A stretch of 64,000 nucleotides of DNA from Penelope pileata (Eukaryota; Chordata; Aves; Galliformes; Cracidae): NCBI GenBank assembly GCA_013396635.1, contig WBMW01000471.1, positions 1,160,807 through 1,224,806 on the forward strand, in the 5' to 3' direction. Position 1 is the stretch's first letter. Each line of letters starts with the position of its first letter. The notes beneath the pieces are model-generated. The model was not told the DNA's origin. It did no database searches and saw only the letters and a program-made list of their open reading frames with translations. This document shows positions 46,441 through 57,949 of the stretch, one piece after another. The translations under genes and the position numbers were made by a program.

Positions 46441-49359
46441 TTATGGCATCTTTATTCTCCTCATCACCTAGTACTTCTCCTCAGGACCTTCACCTTTTTC
46501 TGTATGTATCACTAATGCCTTTTGAGAGTAGACTAGTGAAAAGTAATGTGGAAAACAGTTATCTGGAGGACAGTCACTTCATTTTGGGCAGAAGGTGATC
46601 TTTTCTCTTTTACCTCTGCCTCTTCCTCCGTGACCCTGCTGCCCCAATCTCTATTCCCATTCCTTCTCCCAAAAGTCAGAAGAAGAAAGTGGAAGCCCCT
46701 CTGTCCCTGCAGCCAGAAAGGTGAGCTCTTCCGACCGCGAGCTCCCGGTAACCTTTCCACTGCATGCAAATTTTTATAGCATATCAATAAAAAGATCTTG
46801 ATGCCAAATGGAAATCAAGCAGCTGCCTGAATTGCTTGAGGGCAAAAAAAAACCCATTCAAAGAGTTTTATTATTATTATTGTTATATTAAGCATTCAAA
46901 TGAATGACCCAATCAATTTCAAGCCTCTTTGTTCTGTGAACTCTTCCCAGGAACGTTTCTGTGCTTCAGCTGTGGACCTGAGGCAAGCAGGGTGCTGCCA
47001 GAGCCCCTTCTCACCCTTGGGTCCCTCCAGTCCCTCTGGGTTTGTCATTTGGGGGGAAGCTGAGGAAAGAAACAAGTGGGTCACCAGAGGGCTTCTCCTC
47101 AGCCTATGCAAAACTGAGCAAACCCATGGAGTATCTGAGTGCTGCTGTGTCTAATATTGGCTTTGCATAATGTGATTAATTGATGGCTTTTCAGAGTGTG
47201 TGATTAGCACCAGAATGGTGCATTTCCACTCTGAAGACTATCTGGAGACGCTCAGCTTCATTTTAGGGATCAATATTCTGACTGGAGCAAGGCTAAGCCA
47301 GCTGCACACCTCCAGCAAAGCCACCTGTGCCATGCCTCATCTTTATTCTCCTTCTTGGTTCCTTGACCGCTCACCTCTCCAGCAGCAATCAGCCTCTCTG
47401 GCCCTGTCATTATCCCTGCTGTAATGATGAAATAATAGCTCGCTGCCTCCAGCCTGCCATCAGGATTGCCCTGAGTGCAGATGGCCTGGTGTGCTATCCA
47501 GGCAAGGGAACGTGCCAGGGGATGCTGCAGGAGCATCCACAGTGTTGGTGCTCCAGCTCAGATGTCCTCTTCCTCAATGGCATTTCTGCAGAGATTTTGG
47601 GGGCAGAGATGCAAGCAGGGTGCAGGCCCATTCCTTCCCTTGCTGCTGCACTGAAAAATGTCACACTGAACGTTTATTGAGGTTCTTTTGATGGACTGTG
47701 TGATCCTCATTGGGTATCAGTCTCATTTAGGATTCATGCACTGCTCTTGGAAAAACGACTCTTCCTCCCTGTGCGTCTCCTTGCATCTTTTATTATTATT
47801 TTTGGCTGTCTTGATCACCCAACTGCAAACTTTGTAATGCTGAGGTTGGCTCTTAGAAGTATTTGCATGGCACTGGCATGAAGAGACACCCAGGTCCTGC
47901 AGAGCATCGCACGCTGCCTTCTGTTCTGCGTTCCTTCCTATGGAGCTCAGCGCTCGGAGGGACTCTGCTTACACCTCCTCCCAGGCTCCTAAGAGTTGGC
48001 ATCCATTGCAAAATCCAGACTCACTTCCCTGTCCATCCGCCTCTTGTTTGTTTGTTATTTTAATCTTCCTCCCTGGTCTACAGTGTGAAGAGAAAGGGCT
48101 GACTGACAGCTTAACTGTTTCAAATCAATAGAAAGAGCACTCGGAGATTAAAGCAATTTAAACAAGGTGTTTATGTGGTTTGGAGCTAAAACTGCACTTG
48201 AAGGAAACAAGCGAAGGAGATGGAGGAAGTGGGTCAGCCAGGAGACACATGGAAACTGCATGAGCAGATTACAGCAAGAGGCTGGGATGGCTTTTTCATC
48301 AGAAAGAGATCGCTGCTTTCCATAAAGCAGGTCTAATCTCAAAATTGCTTTAGCCTCCGCCTGATTGTTCCATCGATTTAAACATGCTGGCCCTGTCCCT
48401 CTTCCTATCCCCGTGCTCCCTAATCTCTGGCACATCTCTCTCGTGCAGTCTCTGATCCCCAGTTGCTGCAGAGGGGCTGTAGGGACATTCCCCCCCCCCA
48501 GCAAAGCACTGCCTGAAAGAGGTCCCCGACTGCATCTGCTTTGCTGGGCTGGAGAACAGGCACAGAGCCTGGCAGCACTGTGACTCCTGCCTGGAGCTGA
48601 TGAAGTACCTCAGGGGCAACTCTGAAGCCATTGCAAAGATCCCATTATATTTTTAATCAACGCAAAGGCCCTGTCCCCTTGCTAAATTACTTGATCTCCT
48701 CCCCTTTCCAGGCTTTTAGGTAATTGCAGTAGATGAGCGCAACTGCATATCAAGGATGGCTGAGCCAGGGCTATTGATCAATCCAAATGTGCTGTTGGCA
48801 TGGTTTAGAAGAGCTTTACTAACTTACCCCAGGGGCAGATCAGGTTTTTTAGCCAAACCAAGCTGAGTTTCACGTTCTTCCTGCCTTACATAGCCCTGAT
48901 GAGGCAGTAATTCAGCCCCTCCTTCCCCAGACACCCACTGTACGATGGCAATAGTTTGCCCTGGGACATGCCAATCTTTCTCCAGTGACCATAGAAAGCA
49001 TCCTGACAGCTGGTTTATGCGATGCCAGAGCTCTGGCCAGCTGAAGGCAGAGGGGAGGAACCCCACCCTGGATGACCGTGTTGCCATGCTGAGCAGGTGG
49101 GTCAGTTCTCCCCACGCTGACCAAGCACCCAGCCCTGTGCAGAGGCAATCCTGCAGACAAACCACTCCAAAGAGCTGGAATTGGAGAGAGAGCAGGTGTA
49201 TGAGGAAGCACAGTGTAAAGGACGGGAAAATGTGGCTTGTCTGTAATCATCATGATAAAACCTTCTATAAATCTGCAGTGTAGATCAGCAAAGGCCTCGT
49301 GCCTCTAATCCATCCACAAAAGTCACCAGCAGCTGAGGGGCTGTCCTGTTGGGGACCTC
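46441..49359. other. Intergenic sequence without a recognised gene
   Basis: Unique DNA with a (TTA)n patch at 46868-46882. At 47162-47184 a TTTGCATAA octamer-like site stands next to ATTAATTGAT, a POU plus homeodomain arrangement. Bases 48640-48790 are AT-rich with ATTTTTAATCAACGC. No coding sequence supported. Confidence 0.5.
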
Positions 49360-49531
49360 AGAATCATAGAATATTTGAGTTGGAAGGGGCCTCTGAAGGC
49401 CCTCTGGTCGCACTCCCTGCAGTGCACAGGGACACCCACATCAGGGTGCTCAGAGCCCCCCAGCCTGACCCTGAGTGTCCCCAGGGATGGGCACCCAGCC
49501 CCTCTGTGGGCACTGTGCAGTGCTTCGCCAT
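49360..49531 (-). mobile_element. CR1 LINE 3' fragment (first of two abutting)
   Basis: The plus strand begins AGAATCATAGAATATTTGAG and TTGGAAGGGGCCTCTGAAGG, then CACCCACATCAGGGTGCTCA, CCCCCCAGCCTGACCCTGAG and GGGATGGGCACCCAGCCCCT, the reverse complement of a CR1 3' end of a different subfamily from the copy at 18.3 kb. The element is on the minus strand and ends abruptly where a second CR1 3' end begins. Confidence 0.88.
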
Positions 49532-49600
49532 GGAATCATAGAATGGTTGGAGTTGGAAGGGACCTTTAAAGGTCATCTGGTTCAGCTCAACAGAAGATAA
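49532..49600 (-). mobile_element. CR1 LINE 3' end (second, short)
   Basis: GGAATCATAGAATGGTTGGA, GTTGGAAGGGACCTTTAAAG and GTCATCTGGTTCAGCTC match the extreme CR1 3' end in the same orientation as the preceding fragment. The similarity fades after about 60 bases, so it is a very short 5'-truncated copy. Confidence 0.85.
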
Positions 49601-52600
49601 GAAGTCCTCAGGCCAGCTGTACAACAACCAGTCTGCCATGGAGTCGTTCCTGATTTCTGTCAGTCTCCAGGAAGGAATGTCAGGTCCCAATTCTTCAGCA
49701 AGGACTTGAGAGCAGAGCGGGTGGTAAATTGCTGTTTACTTTCCGTGTCACCAGAAACATGCAGCAGGATTCTGCCTCTCTGGCTTCACAAGAAGAGCAT
49801 CAAGTGCAAACACCTGCTTCTGTGGTGGGGAACTGAGCCTGTTTCGAAGGCCATCCACAGCATGGATGTACCCTGTCTGTAAGTGTTTATTATTTTCTTG
49901 GTGATAAGTGTCCAGCTGACACAGTAATTCACATGGTGCCACAAGAGCTGTCACACTCCGTGCAATTAGAGTGAGCCTCACAAAGGCACGCTCTGTCCTC
50001 CTGGGTGACGCAGTGCTCGCAGCGATGCTGATGCTCTTTGGTCGATCAGCTCAATGTCAAGCCTTCAGCGGTGCCTGGTGTGCTGGGATCTGCCTGTCCC
50101 AGCACACAGCTTTCATGCTCCAGGGATTTCCAGGAAGGACTCGGAGCAGGTGTGGGTCCACATATCTCAAGGTGGGACATGACCTGTGTCACTGGACATG
50201 GGTGCAAGAATTTGTCCTACCATAGAGAGATGGCTCTGCGAGTCCAGCTGCCGAGCTCCACACCGGGGATCACCATAATTACCTGCCATCTCATTGCTTT
50301 CCATGTGCTTTGCTGAAAGCTCTGCCTGGCAGTTAACCCATGCCTTCAGAAATGGAGAGCTTGCTCTGCAGGGCTTTGGGCAGTGGTTAATTACGGGGAG
50401 CTTTGTTTAACAGGGAGGCGAGAGAGCCGAGCGGGGCACTGGCTGCCATGCAGAGCCCAGAGATGCCCAGGCACTGACAGGGATTCACAAGCTGTGAAAC
50501 AGCCTCAGCACGACTTGTCACCGGTGGCTGGTGTCCAGCTGGAGCACTGCCAGCCTGGCCTCCTGCCATCAGGGTGCAGCTCCTGCACGCTGCAGATGGG
50601 GCTTAGCTGAGGCTTGGGGTGCACACCCACACGGCCCCTGGGCTCAGAGCACCGACCGACCCGGTGAGGGGAGGCTCTGACTGCGGATCTGCTCAGCCGC
50701 AGCGGCAGGCACTGAGCTGGGAGGAAGCTCTGCCCAAATCCACCTAGGAGAGCAGGAAATATGCTCCTGGAAAGCACCCTGCTGATCTTTTTCTGGCAGG
50801 TGTCAGCCATGCGGCTTGCTCAGGGATCTTTGCAGGGAGACAGTGAATATTTGGGATTAATTCCATATCAGTTGTGGCTTCCACAACACCACCACCCTCC
50901 CGTGGGCTGCTCCCCCTGCAAGGGGCCGGGGAGCTTGCTGGGAACGGGGAGAAAAGCGTCATGACTGCAGCTTTCACTCCTCCCCTCCCCTCTGTGAGTA
51001 AATCCTGGGTCTGTTCCATCCCTCCCTGCTCACCTCGGAGCTCACACACATACATTATCCGCCAGCTGACAGCTTCGGCAGTGACAGATTAGCTGAGCTG
51101 GAGAAAGGCCACTTGGACCCGGGAAGCTGGCGGGGCAGCCAGCAGCCCCATGGCAGCAGCAGCGCGCGGAGCAGAGCTGCGTTTGCTTCTTGCGGTCTGA
51201 GAGGAGACAGAAAGCACAGGGAAGCAGGAAGGAGTCCTTTTACCCCAGGTCCTGAGCTGGCCCTTCCTGTTTAAGCTCTTTTTGGTGGCTTGAGTGCTAA
51301 ACCCCCACCTCAGCCCAGAAATGCTCTCTGGCACATTTCCGCCTTTTGCCATCCATCCACCTGCGTCTCCCCATGCATGCAGGCAGCAGCGTGGCACAGC
51401 GCGTTGTCAGGAAATAACTCCTGCTGCTCTGTTGCTGTGAGCCCTCTTCTCCACATCCAGCATGCTGGGAGCGGCTGTGGCAGGGAGAAGGAAGCAGGTG
51501 TGGCTGCACGGGTTGGGTGCAGCGGCACTGAGATGCGTGAGAGCAAAGCAAGGTCAGCTCCGCCACCTCCCTGTGCAGCACTGGGTGCATTTGCATTGCC
51601 AGCCACTGCTCGGTGCCAGTTTGCACCAGCTGAGCACTTGAGCCATGAGTTTTGTGTGCTGACGGCATACAAAACATTTGCATTTCACTGTCTTCAGCTT
51701 GTAAAAAGAAAAAGGATTGTATTGGAGCGATAGGGAAGATGTCTTCATCAAGCGTGCTGAGTAAATACTGTGCCTTATTTATTAGGCTTTAATTCTCCAC
51801 CAGATTAGAACCTGACTAAAACATGACTCTATTCCTCACCCAGTTCCACACTCCACACAGAAAACAATTCCACTTTAAATCCAGATTAATTCAATTTTTG
51901 AAGGTAAAAGCAAGTGGAAAAAGATTGAGTTCACATGTGTGGCCAATCCTTAGTAATGTGACAAATCCCACTGTGCCTTTGGCTGCTGGGGAGGAAGGCA
52001 CCTACAGGTGCAGATGAACCACAAAGTGGGGGAGATGGAGATACGTCACCCAAAAATGTGTCCCATTGGCTCGCAATGTACTTGCCACATCCACAACATG
52101 CTTCCCAGACCAGGAGGTCCTTCCATAATAATCTTCCTCATCTAAATACAAGGAGCTGTTAGTGCAGAGAGTAGGGGCATGGCATGGGGTATCTAATGCC
52201 ATGGTTCTCCCTGGGAAAAAGGAAACTCCATGAAGGAAACTCCAGATTTACAAACTAGTCTGATCTCATGGATCTGTGAAAATCTAGAGGATGAGCTGAC
52301 TTGCACGGAGATCTCTGGCTGCTCCTGATGCTATTTGCTTCCATAGAAACACAGTTCCCTCCAGCTTCCTTTTGGGAACCAAGTACCACAGAAACTGCAT
52401 TCCCTTCCTTCTTGTGTGCTCCTGGAGATGGAGGGGATCTGCTTGTGGGGAGCACTGTGGCTGCTGCATTTCAGGGTGCAGGCAGAAAACGTTCCCTTAA
52501 ACACAGAAGTGGGCTCTCAGATCCTGCAAGGAAACACAGTGATGTTCAGTAAACTGAAGGAGACCACGTTCATTGATGTGCCTCACTGCTCTGGTGCACA

Positions 52601-52839
52601 CCTTCATACACTCTGGTGGCTGCTTGCTGGCAATCCCAAGGGTAATAGCAGTAACCCAGTCTAATAGAACTCCCCAGCAGTGGGAGGTGATGGGAGAAGA
52701 TGAAGAAATTTCTTTCCTAAGGCTGTTCTTTCTCTGCATTCTGAAGTTGGAGATTTCCATTCCCTCATTCACAGGTATAATGACATGCTCTTAATGGCTG
52801 TAAAATTACTGAGCTCTTTTTTAACTCCAGCAACAGCAT
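49601..52839. other. Intergenic sequence without a recognised gene
   Basis: Unique GC-rich DNA to about 51.7 kb, then AT-rich. Overlapping chance frames on both strands (for example 51290-51733) show no domain. No RNA gene or repeat family recognised. Confidence 0.5.
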
Positions 52840-53280
52840 ATCACTCTCTGACCTCCTGCAGTAGTGAATTACATGAACTGACTACACAGTACATCAGGTG
52901 TGGGGTTTTTTTCTTTTAACCTGCATTAAATTTACCTAACCATTAATCTAATGGAATAACACCATAGTTTTCATATTACGGGATAAGACAAGAAGAGCAA
53001 GAAATTGCTTTTCACTACGCCTCTTATAATTCTAAAATACTCCTGCCATTAACATTCCTCCCCAGGATAAGTGTCCTCTGAGAATTCTGGCCGCATGGGG
53101 TAGTCACAGACAAACCCCATTTAGGCCTTCAATAGCCTTTGTTTCCCTTCAATTTTTCAATCTCAATTAAACATTGACATCTTCCCCAGTGTGAAATGAC
53201 CCAGAACACACAATGTTACAGTCTAAGTATATCCAGGCTAAATTTGGCTAGATCGTTTTGTACAGCAGATGGGAAACATG
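52840..53280 (-). mobile_element. Ancient L3/CR1-type LINE, 3' region
   Basis: The plus strand follows the reverse complement of an old L3-like 3' region. It reads TAGTGAATTACATGAACTGA, then TTTTAACCTGCATTAAATTT, AACCATTAATCTAATGG, TTACGGGATAAGACAAGAAG and, further on, AATAGCCTTTGTTTCCCTTC and TCTAAGTATATCCAGGCTAA. The order of blocks matches the family, but divergence is high and the boundaries are approximate. Confidence 0.5.
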
Positions 53281-53864
53281 GGCAGGGGCTCTTCACCTAT
53301 TGCGAATAATTCAAATCTCAATTCCCAGAGCTCAAATTTCTTTCTCTTCCCCGAAATGGCAGTGTTGTTCTGTGACTGTCCACTCAGTGTGCCCATGCCT
53401 GTAGAAATGTCTGACAGTCCCTTTTCTACCATAATACTGATGATCTAATATCACAAAATCAGTACAACACATTGCTAGAACTCACAGGCCGAGCCCAGGT
53501 CCCGCTGTGGATGTTTCTCCACTCCAGAGTATCAAAACCAGAGCTCCCAACATGTTTCAGCAACCAAAAAATAACCTCATCTCTTTGTTGGAAAGACCAT
53601 TTCTGATGTAATATTAACCAAGTTTGATGTTTCCATTTGTTCATCATCGTGTTCCCGGGATGCTGCAATCTTTGCTGACCCCAGCCTCTCACCTCCTGTC
53701 TCTTGATCTTTTACCCTCTCGCCTGAGATCAGCAAACACTGCCCTTCAACACAATCAGATCTCAGAAAACCATTTTTGCATCAGGAAGGTCCAGAGTGGT
53801 TGCTACAATAACACTACACTGCCCTGAGAGTACAGAGAATCTAGGAGTGTTCTTAAAAGGAAGG
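53281..53864. other. Intergenic sequence between old repeats
   Basis: AT-moderate unique sequence between an L3-like and a MIR-like relic. No gene or repeat recognised. Confidence 0.5.
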
Positions 53865-53995
53865 AGAGTATCATTAGCAACATTTCACAGATGGCAAGCA
53901 CAGGGAAGGGAAGAGATTTATTTGAAGTTGTACCTCAAGGCAGAGTTAGATGCAGGAAAGGAACCCAGCGCTCCTGACTTCCAGTTCCATTATAG
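53865..53995 (-). mobile_element. MIR-like core-SINE relic
   Basis: The plus strand matches the reverse complement of the MIR core and 5' half in order: AGTATCATTAGCAACATTTC, CACAGATGGCAAGCACAGGG, GAAGTTGTACCTCAAGGCAG, AGTTAGATGCAGGAAAGGAA, then CCCAGCGCTCCTGACTTCCA. These correspond to the canonical ACAGATGAGGAAACTGAGGC / AGTTAAGTGACTTGCCCAAGG / GGCAGAGCTGGGA / ACCCAGGTCTCCTGACTCC series. MIR-family SINEs are ancient and rarely recognisable in birds. Confidence 0.6.
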
Positions 53996-56589
53996 AGAGT
54001 AAGTGGAAACCAACCGAGTGCTTGCAAGCCTCTCTAGGTAAAAGAAACACCCAGGCTGCTCCAGCAGAACTGGCTGCCGACCAGCTGGAGAAAGAGAGCA
54101 CATATGGGGTCCAGCTGAAATAAATGAAATCCTCTCATGGGAGTTTCAGACTTAATTGGCTGTTTTATGACCAAGTAAGCTAGCAAAAATCTTTGGCCAC
54201 ATCTCTTTCCTACAGCTGAGCAGGCTGTGAAGACCAAACCAAGTCCCATAAACACTGCTTGAGCCTCCAGAGAGCCACCTTCTGCTTTGTGTTTAGCAAA
54301 ACCTGTTCCTTGTTGTGTGAGATGAGCCTTTCTTCTTTCTGGTGTGAACTCATCTTAGTGGCGTTGGCAGGGGAAACCACGAAGACAAGATTTGTTGGTG
54401 CTGCAAGCCTTCAGTGAAGGTGAGTGTAAACATGTTTCTCCAACACTTCCCCTGCATGCTCCCTTCACCTCTGTGCAATTAGCTCCAGCACCAAAATGAG
54501 GCATTCTAGAAGCCTACACAGCAGGCAGGCTTTGAGAAACACTGTCAAGAAACCTGCTGTTCCCTAGGAGTTATGAACAATGAACATAACACATGTTCAT
54601 AGCTTGCTTCAATTTGCACATATCTCCTGTTTGCTTTACAGTACCAGCGTCACTTTGTGTTTTTCTTTTTTTTTAATTGATTTTTTTTTTTTAATTCTTT
54701 TCTTTCTCACTCTCCCCTCTTTTCCTTGGATAAGCCATAACACCACTTCGCCTCTGCAGTTCGGCAAGCTGTACGGGTGGAATAAGTCAGAGAGAAGGAC
54801 ACTGAGCTAGTTTTAAGTAGTGACCTAATTATAGCCCTTAGGGAGCTTGGCTGAGGGTCAGGGTCCATCTCTGAGCAGAGCAGCTGCTCCACTTCAGGGA
54901 GAAGCTGGAAGTGACAGGGTGAATGTGTGACACAGGTGACAATGCAGTGAAGATATGATCCAGAAAAACAGCTAGAAGAAGAATGCAGGTCTGCCAGTTG
55001 ACACAAATATATGTCAACCCTTGCTTCATGTGGAGCTCAGTGGCCTATATTTGCAAAAGCTGGTGGCAAAGGGGACCAGAAAGCTCTGGGCATTTCTGAG
55101 GAGATACAAGGCTTCTTGACAGAGAGGTGCAGAGAGGTGGGAGAACGCACACGCAGCGAAGGGCTGCGTAACACAAGAAGGCACCGCAGCAGCAACCAGA
55201 AGAAAGCAGATATCCCACATGCAGCCCCTTGGGGATCAGTCTGTGCTTCCAGCATAGTGATCACTCAGACTCAGTGCTCCTGTCACTAGCCTGGAAGATA
55301 ACCTCTTGCCATCCTCCCTTCTAGTGTGTCTTAGCCAAAGGCATGATGTAACCCTGGTAGTACAGACATGTCTCTCTTACACTGCCCAGGGCTGGGCAAA
55401 GAGATGCCATGTTGCAACTGCTAGTATAAAAATCTTACAGAAGACAGACCTCCAACCGGCAATGAAAAAAAATGCCCTTCTTTTTCTTTTCACCATTTTC
55501 AGGGCTGCAAGTAGCAAATCAAACCTTTTCCTAGGTGTGGAAGGGCGGCCTGCAGAGTTTGGTGATGGAGAGGGCAGAGTGGGGCCCTGCTCCTGCAGTG
55601 TGTTTCTAGCAGTTTGTTTTTGGTTTGTTGCTCTGCAAATGCCTCGAGTGTTTTGTTCTTACACTGTTGCTGGAGGTGGCAGACAAACCAGTGCTGTTTT
55701 TCTGCCAAGGGAGAGAAATAGAAATAAAAATAATAACCATGTGCCTTCACTATGGCTTAGTCATGGGAGGGAGTAGAGATTAAAGGGGGACTTGGGACCT
55801 GGCCTGCCGCCAACCCACCCGAATTCAAAGGACTTTGTAACATTTTAAATACCAAATACAGCTTCAAGCAGTCTGACACTTCTCCTGTCAAACGCCCAAG
55901 ATAACACAAGACGAAGTCTTCCTTCTGCACAGGTCTGAGTTATATTTTGGGGACAGGTAATCAGCTGGCAGTCCTCAACCGTTCACGGTCCCCAGTCCGA
56001 ATGCTGTAGCACCTCTGGATGTCACACACAGAGTTTGCTTCATCCAGCAACACAGTCACCTACAGCAGAGTGAGCTGTTTTGACTTCTATAGAAATGGGA
56101 GGGAAACAGATAACTCTGGGTGTCATTCATCTTCTGCTGATGCCCAACACAGGTGAAATAATCATGCCCTTGCTGTGCCTCCTGCTTGGCTCCTTGGGCT
56201 GGGAAGGCCCAGCGCGATGTGGCCAGACAGCCAGCACTGTGGGTGGGAGAGAGGAGGCTCCCCGGGCATCTCAAGGGACACACCCCAAAATGAAGGCAAC
56301 CAGCAAGGCTTAGTTGGGAACTTTTACCCATATTTGTACAGTCTAGGCCATTCCCCTGGCATTCCCCTATGAAGCCACGCTGGCTGTGCAGGCTCCCAGC
56401 ACACTGCCCTTTCTGTGGGGAGCACCCACACCTCCAGTGGTGCTGCTTTTGGCCTGGGCTCCACGTCTCTCCAGCCCACCCTTAGCACGAACACGGCCGC
56501 CCTTCTGCTGGCCTCACGATGGAGCCAGAGCAGCACGAGGCCGTGGCACCGCGTGCCGGGGTCCTACCTGCCTGGGAAAGGGCGTGAGC
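53996..56589. other. Intergenic sequence without a recognised gene
   Basis: Unique DNA with a T-rich low-complexity stretch at 54662-54711. No gene, RNA gene or repeat family supported. Confidence 0.5.
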
Positions 56590-56800
56590 ATCCGTGCAGC
56601 TCACTGTAATTTCTCTAATGGCTTTCTTTGGCTTGATAGATATTGAAGGAAGCTTGTTGCCGGGGCAATTTCCATGGAGAGATAATAAGAGATCATTTTC
56701 AAGTGAGCGAAACTTTAATGGCACATTCTGGTAATGAGGCAGCAAGGAGAGTAATGACCGGAGACCTGGGAGCGCGAGCACGTCGTGAGGAGGGGGGAAG
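56590..56800. promoter_or_regulatory. Candidate conserved element with a strong RFX X-box
   Basis: GTTGCCGGGGCAAT at 56656-56669 is a near-perfect inverted-repeat X-box (consensus GTTGCCATGGCAAC). It lies within a block of homeodomain-like cores (CTCTAATGGC, GAGATAATAAGAG, AACTTTAATGGCAC, GGTAATGAGG) that ends in CpG-containing sequence (GCGCGAGCACGTCGTGAGG). RFX binding is a motif-based inference; no transcription start is claimed. Confidence 0.35.
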
Positions 56801-57426
56801 ACTCACAGCTCACTGCTCACGGCCGACATTGCAGGCCTGATCTTTGTCCCCTTGAAGTCACACTGGAGCTCTGCTGCTGGCTACAGGCAGAACATAAAGA
56901 TGTACCCGCCAGTAACGGGGCTGGGGGCTCCATGGAGATGCCCCAGTCAGTTCTTGGGGGAAGCAGGAAGGCCTGGGTGGGGCTCAGGCACCAAACTCTC
57001 CAGCCTTCCCCTTCTGCAGAAGGCAGGCTGGAAGGAAAGCTGAGGGAGGGTGGGATACTGCTGTGCACAGTCCTGTGCTTTCCCTTTGGAACCAACAGGA
57101 GATATTTTAATGTGCGTTCAGAGGCTGTGTTCCTAGATGGTTGGAAAGGCAGCGTAACAGAAGGTGAAGGCCCCATCTGTTCTGAGCTCTTGGTATCTCC
57201 AGGGATCTGTAGGAAGCAGGCCTGGAAGGAGTAGTGCTGGTGGGCAGCAACTGAGGTTTGCCCACGTCAGTACATGCAAGAGTATGGATGTCCCGCCTCC
57301 ACCTCCATGGAGGTGTTGCATATCTCTCAGTGTCTTGAATTCATCTCTGCAGCCTGGTTTTGGCCTTGCTCTTAGGGAGGTCCCTCAATCTGCTGGTTCT
57401 TGAGGGCAGCCAGAGCCAGTTGTTGT

Positions 57427-57665
57427 TTATGTCCCCTCAAAAGAGAGAAGGTGAAGGGTCTGTTTCTCTCCAGCCTCGTTAACAGTTGTTTCATTAATCA
57501 CAGCTTTCTCTTCAAAACCAGAGACAATCTGTCCAATTAACATTAAAGCTCTGGCAGTCGCTTGCAACTTCGCAAACAGCACTTTGACAACCGTCGCTAA
57601 TAAGTCTAACATTTCAAAAGCTGCTCACAAACAAAACAGCCCGGTCGCACCTCGTTAATACCCTG
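57427..57665. promoter_or_regulatory. Candidate conserved block overlapping a 61-codon frame
   Basis: The plus strand holds TTTCATTAATCACAGC, ACAATCTGTCCAATTAACAT and CGTTAATACCC plus several CpGs, a typical enhancer-like mix. On the minus strand 57612-57427 is an open frame starting MLDLLATVVKVLFAKLQATA and continuing ARALMLIGQIVSGFEEK, with an acceptor-like TTTTGTTTGTGAGCAG eight bases upstream. It may be a conserved non-coding element in which the frame is incidental, or a small coding exon. I cannot separate these without alignment. Confidence 0.28.
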
Positions 57666-57949
57666 CACTGTGTGTTTTCACGAGCAGCAGAGCCAGCCTC
57701 CTCTCTATCTGCTTTTATGCTGGCTCTCAGCAGAGAGCAGGTCCCAGATTGCTTCTCCACAGACCTCTGTCCATGGTGTCCCTGCACTGCTGGGTTACAC
57801 GGGCAAACCCTTCCTCCTGCTGCACACCCCCAACGAGGCTCTAGCACTGAGCCACACCTGAAACCACTGAGTTCCTACAACGTGGAGCTGTAGGTCACAG
57901 GGAATTGGCACATTGAAGCGAAGGTCCACCAAAAAAGATGATTAAGAAG

